Shown in pieces: positions 23,729 through 30,846 of a stretch of DNA of 33,536 nt. This DNA comes from Maritimibacter sp. GTDB lineage: Bacteria > Pseudomonadota > Alphaproteobacteria > Rhodobacterales > Rhodobacteraceae. The stretch spans positions 87,804 through 121,339 of the forward strand of contig NZVC01000059.1 in assembly GCA_002701395.1 (NCBI GenBank). Direction: 5' to 3'. A model generated the notes under the pieces. It ran no database searches. It was given only the letters and a program-made list of their open reading frames with translations, and was not told the origin of the DNA. Position numbers and translations under genes: made by a program. Position 1 is the stretch's first letter; the number at the start of each line of letters is the position of its first letter.

Positions 23729-24495
23729 TCCTCGTTCAATTTCTGGTATTTACCTTTGCCATTTCTCTTGCAGGATTTGCCTGCATCTACTTCATACCCG
23801 CCGCACGCTCACCAGAAAGTGCAATCGGACTTCCGTTTTGGTTGATCATGGTCTGGGGCCCGTCGCTTGCGGCCATTCTGCTCAGCGTGCGCGATGGGCA
23901 CCTGATGGACCTTTTAGGAAGGGTTGCAAAAGTCTCAACCGTTCCGGCTGTTGCCTGGGCGCTTGTTCTCGCGCCGCTGGTTCTTTTGCTGGTGATGCGC
24001 CCCTTTGCGCCCGAAGGGGCAACAAATCTCGGTGCTGGCCTTATTGTGGCAATGATCGGGTTCAACCTGATCCTTGGGCCGCTCGGCGAAGAGCTAGGCT
24101 GGCGCGGGTATCTGCAGGACCGTCTCAATCCGAATATCGGATGGCTGGCGGCGTCGCTATTGATTGGCGCGATCTGGTTTTTTTGGCATTTGCCGCTTTG
24201 GACGATTGAGTCTCCCCACGCCCAGATTGCTTTGCCTCTCTACGCCGGGCACGTGATGTGCTACGCAGTTATCATTGGCGCGGCCTACACCTTGTCCGGC
24301 GGCTCCATTTTGCCCGCAATCCTGACCCATCTCACCGTAAACTTAGCCGCAAACCTAGCCATATTCGCGGGGTACCGGGATCCAAATTCGTGGTTCAGTT
24401 CCAGCCTCTTGCCATACACCGTTATCGCCGTGATTGCGGTCGGATTGGTGTTCTTTAGAACCGGTTGGTCTGGCGAGAAGTGGCTGGGCTTTTGA
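23725..24495 (+). CDS. CPBP-family intramembrane metalloprotease
   Basis: The 256-residue membrane protein has about seven hydrophobic segments and all three CPBP (CAAX/Abi) motifs: LGEELGWRGYLQDRL with the Glu-Glu and Arg, WFFWHLPLW with the His, and LPAILTHLTVNLAANL with the last His-x3-Asn. These residues form the intramembrane active site of the Rce1-like family. In bacteria such proteins act in bacteriocin self-immunity or peptide processing, but the target here is unknown. It overlaps tetR by four bases (ATGA) and should be co-regulated. No peptide precursor gene is recognisable nearby. Confidence 0.9.
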   Translation: MILVQFLVFTFAISLAGFACIYFIPAARSPESAIGLPFWLIMVWGPSLAAILLSVRDGHLMDLLGRVAKVSTVPAVAWALVLAPLVLLLVMRPFAPEGATNLGAGLIVAMIGFNLILGPLGEELGWRGYLQDRLNPNIGWLAASLLIGAIWFFWHLPLWTIESPHAQIALPLYAGHVMCYAVIIGAAYTLSGGSILPAILTHLTVNLAANLAIFAGYRDPNSWFSSSLLPYTVIAVIAVGLVFFRTGWSGEKWLGF

Positions 24496-24778
24496 AAGCG
24501 GCCCTTCGTGCTCGGCGCAACATCAAGCAATTTGCGCTCGGAGCCGCCTAGTGCTGGTGCAGCGTCATCGAGGATGAAGGCGGTTCCGGACCTGCCGTTG
24601 GCTTCACGGGCTACACAGCTGATATTTAATGTTTTGCATACGTGCCGACATTCCTACTTCGACAGTCGGCATTGACGCTCCGCGCGGCGAAATCTGGCTC
24701 GGAGCCCAAATCGACCGATGCGGCGCGATGTCCGAACTGTCGCTCTGGCGATCCTATCAACTCCGGTTCCAAACAGGT
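24496..24778. other. Convergent gap, no gene seen
   Basis: The 283 bases between the CPBP gene (plus) and the small membrane protein gene (minus) contain no credible gene and no clear terminator hairpin with a T-run. The sequence looks like composite or decayed DNA. Confidence 0.4.
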
Positions 24779-25180
24779 TCATTCAGTGCCTGTGTTGGGT
24801 TCTTTGGCAATTCTGCTCAAACGCCACCCACAAAGACCAATCATGAGGATGCCAAGATTCCCCGCAAAGTCGAGCAACATCCATTGGTTTAAGACCGGTT
24901 CGATGAACAGGAACCAGAAATTGAAAACAAAGAAGGGGATCGACCCGACCAGGCCGAACACAAGGAAGGTCGTCGGCGTGAAACGAGCCGTCCAGATGAT
25001 CGTGCCGGTCAACACTGCCTGTGCCCCGAAGCAGCCCATGATGAACCGGGCCTGCTCTGAGGCAACGGCAAGCTCCGGCCGGAACGTCACCTCTATGACC
25101 ATGCCAGGGAAGAACAGGCACCACGACCCAAGAAAGACAAAGATGAGCGAGAGGCAGATCTGAAGGATGCGAGTATTCAT
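24779..25180 (-). CDS. Small four-TM membrane protein, unknown
   Basis: The 133-residue product has about four hydrophobic segments: ILQICLSLIFVFLGSWCLFF, ARFIMGCFGAQAVLTGTIIW, TTFLVFGLVGSIPFFVFNFW and LLDFAGNLGILMIGLCGW. The ends are hydrophilic. I do not recognise the family. It is the last gene of the minus-strand run that starts at 31824, 50 bases after the reductase-like gene. Lower GC suggests it is accessory. No function can be given. Confidence 0.65.
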   Translation of the reverse strand: MNTRILQICLSLIFVFLGSWCLFFPGMVIEVTFRPELAVASEQARFIMGCFGAQAVLTGTIIWTARFTPTTFLVFGLVGSIPFFVFNFWFLFIEPVLNQWMLLDFAGNLGILMIGLCGWRLSRIAKEPNTGTE

Positions 25181-25230
25181 GCGGACTTCCGTGGTTTGAG
25201 GTTGAGTTGGCGGGCGCTGACTTGCCCCCG

Positions 25231-25767
25231 CTAAGCATGCAAAACCCGATATTCCTGAAACAGATACCCGTCATCGTAGCCCTGCGTTTCAGTGTGCTTT
25301 AGCTCGGGTGGTGTTTTGGAATCGCCGAAAAGCGGAACACCATCACCGAGGATGATCGGAGCGCGCTTCAGGCGCAGGATATCGATCTGTCCCATGGCCA
25401 GAAGCGATCCGGCGAAGATGCCGCCGCCACAAAGGTAAACTGGGCCCTCTGATCGACGTCGTATCGCGTCGATGGTGGCAGCGTCGCACGATTTTTGAGT
25501 TGCGACGTCAGTGGCATCCGGCAGTTCGAGCGAGGACGAAAAAATGATAGTCTTCATATGGGCATAGGGGTTCTCACCCGCCTGCATGCCGAAGCGGTAG
25601 CCGAACTCGTAGGTCGCCCGGCCCATGATCGCGGTTGCATAATTTTGGAGGCGCGCAGAGTAGTCCTCAACGACCGCACCATCCTGCGCGAACCGAGAGA
25701 TGTCTCCGTCCGGTCCGCATATAAATCCGTCAATCGAGACAGCGACGTCATAGATGATAGGATGCAT
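25231..25767 (-). CDS. Dihydrofolate reductase/RibD C-terminal family protein
   Basis: The 178-residue protein has the pattern of the RibD C-terminal-like reductases: IIYDVAVSIDGFICGPDGD at the N-terminus, AIMGRATYEFGYRFG near residue 50, KTIIFSSSLELP, VYLCGGGIFAGSLLAMGQIDILRLKRAP (nucleotide-binding GGG, given here as YLCGGGIFAGSLL) and PIILGDGVPLFG. Members bind NADPH, but most have unknown substrates and are not true DHFRs. The ATG at 25767 follows a GAAAGAG-like site. It lies 46 bases downstream of the methyltransferase stop on the same strand. Confidence 0.85.
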   Translation of the reverse strand: MHPIIYDVAVSIDGFICGPDGDISRFAQDGAVVEDYSARLQNYATAIMGRATYEFGYRFGMQAGENPYAHMKTIIFSSSLELPDATDVATQKSCDAATIDAIRRRSEGPVYLCGGGIFAGSLLAMGQIDILRLKRAPIILGDGVPLFGDSKTPPELKHTETQGYDDGYLFQEYRVLHA

Positions 25768-25813
25768 GGGAATACTCTTTCGTTTGGTTTGAATTGTTCA
25801 TTCGTAGCGCAAA

Positions 25814-26506
25814 TCATGTCTGTCCGCCTGTGCTGATCCAGCAGCGATACCAGAGTGTGCGAAAAACCTCTTGCGGATCGGTCAGACCCACCTCGGAAAA
25901 GAGGACGCGGGTCCGTTCACCGCATACGACCGGCAGGTTCGGGATTGCATCAAGTTCCAGCCGAACCGCGTCTGCCGAAACGCCAAAGATATCGGCATGC
26001 GCCCGAAAAGCAGGTGTCAGTTCGTCCAAGTCTTCGTTTTCGTCGAAGCACACATCCGCATGGATCAATCGCCCGCCGTAGGCGAGCCGGTTCCGAAGCC
26101 CTCTCAGGTAGGTCAGCTTGGCTCCATCGTCCGGCAGGTGATGCATCACCAGCAGCGATGTCACGATATCGAAGGTCTCGCCGTCGGGCAGATCATCGAC
26201 GGTTCCGACGATGAAACTGACATCTTGCGATGCGGCGGATACCCCGACCGCGGCCCGTGCCGTCTCGAGATTTCGGGCGGACCGGTCGATAGCCGTAATA
26301 CCTCCGATGGCGTTGCTGTTCCGGAATTCCTCGATTTCCCGGCCGCCACCGGCCCCGACGACCAGAACATGTGGTGCCTCGTTGCTATGGCTTGCAATCA
26401 GGGCGTGAACGAGGCGGTACATCGCGTCGAGGCCGGGAATGGCGCGTTGCATCTCCTTATACATCGCATGCCGGTCGGTTATCGATCCCCTTGTATTAGC
26501 CATCAT
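25814..26506 (-). CDS. Class I SAM-dependent methyltransferase
   Basis: The 230-residue protein has a Rossmann methyltransferase core: motif I VLVVGAGGGREIEEF near residue 54, an acidic end of beta-2 in ITAIDRSARNLETAR, motif III-like GTVDDLPDGETFDIVTSLLVMHHL and GLRNRLAYGGRLIHADV. The start ATG at 26506 overlaps the GST stop (ATGA) and has GGGAGGGG upstream; the adjacent ATG at 26503 is an alternative. Substrate unknown; coupling to a GST and an exporter suggests a thiol or xenobiotic acceptor, which is inference. Confidence 0.88.
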   Translation of the reverse strand: MMANTRGSITDRHAMYKEMQRAIPGLDAMYRLVHALIASHSNEAPHVLVVGAGGGREIEEFRNSNAIGGITAIDRSARNLETARAAVGVSAASQDVSFIVGTVDDLPDGETFDIVTSLLVMHHLPDDGAKLTYLRGLRNRLAYGGRLIHADVCFDENEDLDELTPAFRAHADIFGVSADAVRLELDAIPNLPVVCGERTRVLFSEVGLTDPQEVFRTLWYRCWISTGGQT

Positions 26507-27105
26507 GTACACCCCTCCCGATCCAGAGCCTTCCGGACACTTGGTCGAAGCCGAATTCTCGCGGAATGCCGATGCAAGGCCGGCCAGTCGGCAATGGACA
26601 TGTTCTGGTCTACAAGCCAGCGGCAAACAGTGAACAAGTATACATCAGCCAGAGAGAAATCGTCGCCCATAAGATAAGCGTGCCGGGACAGGTGACGCTC
26701 GACAAATGCCAGCCTCCCGCGCAGTTGCGCTTTGCCCGGCTGAAGAAAATCGTCCGGTGTCGTCGGCCGGAAAAGCGGGCTGAAGCTTTTGTGAATCTCG
26801 GTCGCGATGAAGTTCAACCATTCCAGCGCCCGCAGACGCCGCAGGCCGGAAGCAGGTAGCAATTCCGCATCGAGCGCTTCGTCAGCCAGGAACTGAAGGA
26901 TAACCGGAACTTCGGTCAGGACCTCGCCGTCGGCGAGCTGCAAGGCCGGGACAGTGCCCTTCGGATTGATCGCGCGATAATCGCTGCCGCAGTCCATGCG
27001 GCATGTCTGATAGTCCACCTCAACGAGATCGAACTCCAGTGCCGCTTCGCACATTGCGATGTGGGGTGCCAATGAACAGGCGCCGGGCATGAAATAGAGC
27101 TTCAT
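26503..27105 (-). CDS. Beta-class-like glutathione S-transferase
   Basis: The 200-residue protein has a thioredoxin-fold N-terminal domain starting MKLYFMPGACSLAPHIA, where Cys10 and Ser11 match the beta-class GST active site. It also has the glutathione-binding NPKGTVPALQLADGEVLTEVPVILQFL (seen as NPKGTVPALQ and LTEVPVILQFL). The helical C-terminal domain contains AYLMGDDFSLADVYLFTVCRWL, the typical N-capping box. It probably conjugates or reduces via glutathione in the cytoplasm. The start overlaps the MATE stop (ATGA) and its stop overlaps the methyltransferase start. Confidence 0.92.
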   Translation of the reverse strand: MKLYFMPGACSLAPHIAMCEAALEFDLVEVDYQTCRMDCGSDYRAINPKGTVPALQLADGEVLTEVPVILQFLADEALDAELLPASGLRRLRALEWLNFIATEIHKSFSPLFRPTTPDDFLQPGKAQLRGRLAFVERHLSRHAYLMGDDFSLADVYLFTVCRWLVDQNMSIADWPALHRHSARIRLRPSVRKALDREGCT

Positions 27106-28472
27106 GTCTCGCCTCCCGCCGCTGGCAAGTTGCGAAGAGCCAGTACGCACAGACCCGAATAGACGACCGTTCCGGTAGCCATCGCGATCCAGATCCCGAC
27201 CGCCCCAAAGTCGAAGACAACCGTGAAGACAGCGATCAGGGGGGCCGAGACCAACCAGTTCCCGACCAGGGAATAGACCATGACCGGGCGCGTCACTTGC
27301 CTTGCCCGTAACAATCCCGCAGCACCTGCACCGGTCGGACCGAACAGCTCCGCCACTGCGAGTACGCCGATCACGGTAATCGCAGCACCGACGGCGGCGG
27401 GCGTCATGCCTTGCAGCGCATAGTTGGCGATCGGGGCCGCCACGACCAGCAGAGTGGTGCAAATCGACAGACCGATGGCCATGCCAAGCACCATCGTTGT
27501 GGCAACGACATCACCGTCGCGGCTGGACTTGGGATCAACCCGTGCCAGCCGGGTCATAGAGGCCTGCTGTAGGCCGAAATAGAAGGCGTATCCGATGCCG
27601 GCCAACCGGATTGCCACGGAATGCGCGGCAGCGTCCGTAACCGAAAGCCAGGCGGCGTAGATCGTGGCCCCCAGATAGATGCCGACCTCGGCCAATGTGG
27701 CGATGCCGATGGGCACTCCGATGCGGAAGATCGCCGCAACGTCTTCCGGTTCCGCGCGGCCTGGGCAGCTGTCGCCGACGCGGCGCGCCTCCCGCATCAA
27801 GGCGACAAGCGTCAGTAACCAGACCAGCAAGGACGACATGCCCGCGCCCGTCACGCCAAGCTCCGGCAGACCGAAGGCGCCATACATGAGCACGTAGTTG
27901 AAGATGGCATTCAGCGGCACCGCACAGAGCGTGATTCGCAGCATGACACCCGGGCGTTCGATGGCCGTCAGGCGCGTGCGCAAGACACCGACCGCCAGCA
28001 TCGGGATCGCAGTCAGCGCCATCGCCCGGACGTAGCCCGTGCCTGCCTCGGCAAGGTCCTGATCTATTCCGAGCAGGATCAACAGCGCCGGCGTCTGCCA
28101 GAGCAGGGCACAGATCGGCAGGGCCAGCAAGGCACAGGTAATAGTCCCGGCCGTTCTGAGCCGCGCCAACCGATCCGCGTCGCCCGCCGCATGGGCGGCT
28201 GCGTAGAGCGGGCCGAGACCGCCGATGCAGCCGACAGCGAGATAGAAGAGGATCGAATAGAAATCGCTCGCGACAGCGACCGCTGCAAGGGCTTCCACTC
28301 CGAACGCGGCTGTCATCAGCGTGTCGGTGACGCTCATCGCCATGTTGACCAGAGCGAGACCGGTCAACGGCGCGGCAAGCCGCAGGACGGCCCAAGCTTC
28401 GGCCTTGCTCACGCGGCGAGCGGCATGTCTCAAGGGGCCGCCCGTTAAGCGCGGAAGTTCAAGGTAGGTCAT
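27102..28472 (-). CDS. MATE-family efflux transporter
   Basis: The 456-residue protein has about 12 membrane segments and MATE features: LAAPLTGLALVNMAMSVTDTLM near the N-terminus, GVEALAAVAVASDFYSI, YAAAHAAGDADRL and the second-half counterpart FYFGLQQASMTRLARVDP. NorM-type members export cationic drugs and metabolites with Na+ or H+ antiport. It leads the coupled MATE-GST-methyltransferase unit, starting 69 bases after the AOC-like gene with a strong hairpin in between. Its substrate is likely a product of the adjacent enzymes. Confidence 0.92.
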   Translation of the reverse strand: MTYLELPRLTGGPLRHAARRVSKAEAWAVLRLAAPLTGLALVNMAMSVTDTLMTAAFGVEALAAVAVASDFYSILFYLAVGCIGGLGPLYAAAHAAGDADRLARLRTAGTITCALLALPICALLWQTPALLILLGIDQDLAEAGTGYVRAMALTAIPMLAVGVLRTRLTAIERPGVMLRITLCAVPLNAIFNYVLMYGAFGLPELGVTGAGMSSLLVWLLTLVALMREARRVGDSCPGRAEPEDVAAIFRIGVPIGIATLAEVGIYLGATIYAAWLSVTDAAAHSVAIRLAGIGYAFYFGLQQASMTRLARVDPKSSRDGDVVATTMVLGMAIGLSICTTLLVVAAPIANYALQGMTPAAVGAAITVIGVLAVAELFGPTGAGAAGLLRARQVTRPVMVYSLVGNWLVSAPLIAVFTVVFDFGAVGIWIAMATGTVVYSGLCVLALRNLPAAGGET

Positions 28473-28492
28473 CGGTTTGCCCTGTGCAGTGG

Positions 28493-28520
28493 AAGGCGCG
28501 GAGCGGGACCTCCGCGCCTT
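28493..28520. terminator. Strong hairpin between AOC-like and MATE genes
   Basis: AAGGCGCGGAG (28493-28503) pairs perfectly with CTCCGCGCCTT (28510-28520) around a six-base loop. There is no T-run on the minus strand. It may stop or attenuate reading from the upstream genes or protect the mRNA end, separating two parts of the gene run. Confidence 0.55.
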
Positions 28521-28541
28521 TCCGGTAATGATGGACAGGCC

Positions 28542-29171
28542 TCAGCCGGCCTCATGGGAGCCCGAGTTCGGCATGGGTCCGACCGGGACGCCGGAATCCC
28601 ACTCCGTGTGGTTTTCTTCGTCGTCGGCGTAAGCAGATCTGCCACCCAGCTCGATCTGCAACCGAACGCCGTAGCCATCGCTCATGCCCAGCATCACCTG
28701 GTCGATCTCGGCCGGGGCATCGGCATAGTCGCCGGTCCCGCCGGTGACCGCGCGCGTGACGGTCACGCCGGCATCGACAAGCTCCGCGCCATGGCTGATC
28801 AGCACATCGCCATCGTTGAAGCGGTAAACCTGGCGGGTCATGACGATGGCACCAGTCTGGGTGCGCATGCCGTCGCCGACGAAATACCCGTCACAGGTCC
28901 ATTCCCCGATCACGAGGTCCGGGAAGGCCGGGTCGCCGTTCGGCAGAGTGCCCTCGACGCCACCGTCAAGCGTGCCGGCGGGGTAGAGATAGCCCTGCGT
29001 GATGAAGGCGTTGCCATAAGCAGGCATGCCGTCGTCGAAGACCGGCGTCGCGGAGAAGGCGAAGCGGGAGATATCCTCGGCAACATCGAAGGCCGCAAGC
29101 GGCTCTCCGGCGTTTCCGGCAAATGGGATGGCCGCGATGGCGGCGGCCAGAAGTAGATTGGTACGTTTCAT
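28542..29171 (-). CDS. Exported allene-oxide-cyclase-like barrel protein
   Basis: The 209-residue protein has a clear signal peptide (TNLLLAAAIAAIPFAGNA, cleavage near residue 21). The mature part, rich in beta-strands, includes GNAFITQGYLYPAGTLDGG, IGEWTCDGYFVGDG, TGAIVMTRQVYRFNDGDVLISHG and AVTGGTGDYADAPAEIDQVM. The GGTGDYADA-like step resembles the allene-oxide-cyclase/dirigent barrel family. In bacteria these are secreted proteins of unknown role. SD-like AAAGGACC precedes the ATG at 29171. It is 22 bases after the FMO gene and likely its operon partner. Confidence 0.68.
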   Translation of the reverse strand: MKRTNLLLAAAIAAIPFAGNAGEPLAAFDVAEDISRFAFSATPVFDDGMPAYGNAFITQGYLYPAGTLDGGVEGTLPNGDPAFPDLVIGEWTCDGYFVGDGMRTQTGAIVMTRQVYRFNDGDVLISHGAELVDAGVTVTRAVTGGTGDYADAPAEIDQVMLGMSDGYGVRLQIELGGRSAYADDEENHTEWDSGVPVGPMPNSGSHEAG

Positions 29172-29193
29172 TGGATAGGTCCTTTCAGGAGGT

Positions 29194-30417
29194 TCAGGTT
29201 GTGGACGCGTCCGCGCGTGCGGGGCGCTGGTGGGCGACATGGCCTTCGCGCATGTCGGACGTCTCAAGGCGCGCGACGCGGCGTGCGTCGGCGGCAACAC
29301 CGGTTGCGATGCGGCTGGCGGCAATGCCTGCGGCGTCAAAGAAGCCGGTGTAGATCGGCTTGAAACCGGTGAACCAGAGGCCCGGCATCTCCGGATCACG
29401 CTCGCCCAACGGATGGTGCGGGCGGCCATTCTCGTCGAGCACTCCAAGATGGCCCAGAAGCGGCTCGAGCCCCGTGCGATACCCGGTGGCCGCGATCACC
29501 ACATCCGGATGGCAGACAGACCCATTGGCCAGGACAACAGTGTCGTCGGAAAACCTTTCGACACGCGGCACGATCGAGAACCGCCCCGCCTTGAGCGCCG
29601 CGACGAAACCGTCGTCGATCGCGAAGGTTACCCCATCACGCAAGAGCCGTGTGCTTCCGCCATCGGGGTGACTGGTCAGCCCGAACCGCCGCAGATCGCC
29701 GAGAAACAACCGTTCCGTCAGCCTGAAGGCCGGATCCAGCACCGCGTTCGGCAATGCCGCGAAGACGCGCGCCAGCCCGTGGATCGGATAGCCGAAGATG
29801 CTCTTCGGCACGACCGCCGGTCCATAGCGGACCGACACCATCACCTCGGCCGGTTTGTGCCGCGCCAAGTGGTTCAGCGCGTCCGTTCCGGAGTTTCCCG
29901 CGCCCACGACCAGCACCCGCTTGCCATCGAAGCGGGACACATCGCCGAGATCCGCCACGTGCAGGACCTCGCCGGCAAAGGCGTCGTGGCCCGGCCAGTC
30001 CGGCATGTCAGGAATGCTTTCCCGGCCGGTCGCAATGACGAGGTTCTCCGCCTCGTACTCCGAGGCGTTGGTCGTGACCCGCCATCCGGTTCCGATGCGT
30101 TCGACAGCCGTCACGGTAATGCCGAAGTGGATGGGTGCATCCAGCCGTGCGGCGTAGCGCTCCAGATGCGCGACCACCGTGTCGCGCTTCAGATACGTGC
30201 CGTCCGATTTCGGCGCCGCCTGTCCCGGAAGACTTGCGAACTTGCGGTGGATGTTCAGCCGAAGCGCCGGATGGCGCTGCCGCCAGGGGTCTGCCACCCG
30301 GTCCCGTGCTTCCAGCACGGTCACGGGCAGCCCGCGTTCGGTCAGAGCGTGGGCGGTCGCGAGACCCGAAAGCCCCGCGCCGATCACCAGCGTACTGCCG
30401 GGTCCCATACTATTCAT
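29194..30417 (-). CDS. FMO-type flavin monooxygenase
   Basis: The 407-residue protein has FAD motif VIGAGLSGLATAHAL near residue 10, the FMO signature FAGEVLHVADL near residue 148, NADPH motif VLVVGAGNSGTDALNHL near residue 167, and IAATGYRTGLEPLL near the C-terminal third. This set fits YUCCA/FMO-like N- or S-oxidising enzymes. The start ATG at 30417 has AAAGGAAAG just upstream. Being next to a GST, a methyltransferase and an exporter suggests oxidation of a sulfur or nitrogen compound, which is inference. Confidence 0.9.
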   Translation of the reverse strand: MNSMGPGSTLVIGAGLSGLATAHALTERGLPVTVLEARDRVADPWRQRHPALRLNIHRKFASLPGQAAPKSDGTYLKRDTVVAHLERYAARLDAPIHFGITVTAVERIGTGWRVTTNASEYEAENLVIATGRESIPDMPDWPGHDAFAGEVLHVADLGDVSRFDGKRVLVVGAGNSGTDALNHLARHKPAEVMVSVRYGPAVVPKSIFGYPIHGLARVFAALPNAVLDPAFRLTERLFLGDLRRFGLTSHPDGGSTRLLRDGVTFAIDDGFVAALKAGRFSIVPRVERFSDDTVVLANGSVCHPDVVIAATGYRTGLEPLLGHLGVLDENGRPHHPLGERDPEMPGLWFTGFKPIYTGFFDAAGIAASRIATGVAADARRVARLETSDMREGHVAHQRPARADASTT

Positions 30418-30436
30418 TGTCTTTCCTTTCTGCGGC

Positions 30437-30652
30437 TTAGCGCCAATGGTTCGGGATCGTCGGGACATCGGGCTCCGCATACTGCTCAAGCCCCATGTCC
30501 CGGAGGAGGTGGCGGGGGAGCCGAGACAACTCCTTCATCTCCTTGCGGATGCGCCGCCGCTTCGCGGCTTCTGCCATCAGTTCGAGGAGCGCCCTTGCGA
30601 TGCTCGAAGGGTGTCGGCGCACTGCGCCGGCGTGGATGGAAATCATGGTCAT
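30437..30652 (-). CDS. DUF1127 small basic protein
   Basis: The 71-residue protein carries the DUF1127 core in RRIRKEMKELSRLPRHLLRD, ending MGLEQY. In Rhodobacter sphaeroides a DUF1127 protein (CcaF1) is an RNA-binding stress protein linked to CcsR small RNAs; whether this one does the same is inference. The mRNA contains CCTCCTCC within the coding region, complementary to a Shine-Dalgarno sequence, but that is partly dictated by the protein motif. A hairpin (GCCCGCA/TGCGGGC, 30675-30692) precedes its AAGGACG ribosome binding site. It lies 19 bases before the FMO gene. Confidence 0.85.
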   Translation of the reverse strand: MTMISIHAGAVRRHPSSIARALLELMAEAAKRRRIRKEMKELSRLPRHLLRDMGLEQYAEPDVPTIPNHWR

Positions 30653-30790
30653 ATCGTTCGTCCTTTTTTGAAGCCCGCACAGCTGCGGGCGTTGTGGTTG
30701 TCATGCGGTCGGCATTGCGTCCTGACCGGGCGAAACCGGTCTCCGCGACGCACTCCCCGGCGGTTTCAACTTCCACCACCGCGCCCGGGA

Positions 30791-30831
30791 CCGGCCCGTA
30801 ATGACCGATTGATCGGTGCTAGACGGGCCGG
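30791..30831. promoter_or_regulatory. Nested palindrome between methyltransferase-like and DUF1127 genes
   Basis: CCGGCCCGT (30791-30799) is perfectly inverted as ACGGGCCGG (30823-30831), and inside it ACCGAT-TG-ATCGGT (30804-30817) is a second palindrome. The inner one looks like a TetR-family operator. It lies 16 bases after the stop of the homocysteine methyltransferase-like gene and about 140 bases before the DUF1127 gene, so it could end the first gene or control the second. Confidence 0.5.
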
Positions 30832-30846
30832 AACGGAGGGAAGAGG

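Noticed and set aside
29230..30801. A 523-codon plus-strand frame opposite the FMO gene
   Set aside because: Arg/His/Pro-rich shadow frame; the minus strand has complete FAD, FMO and NADPH motifs.
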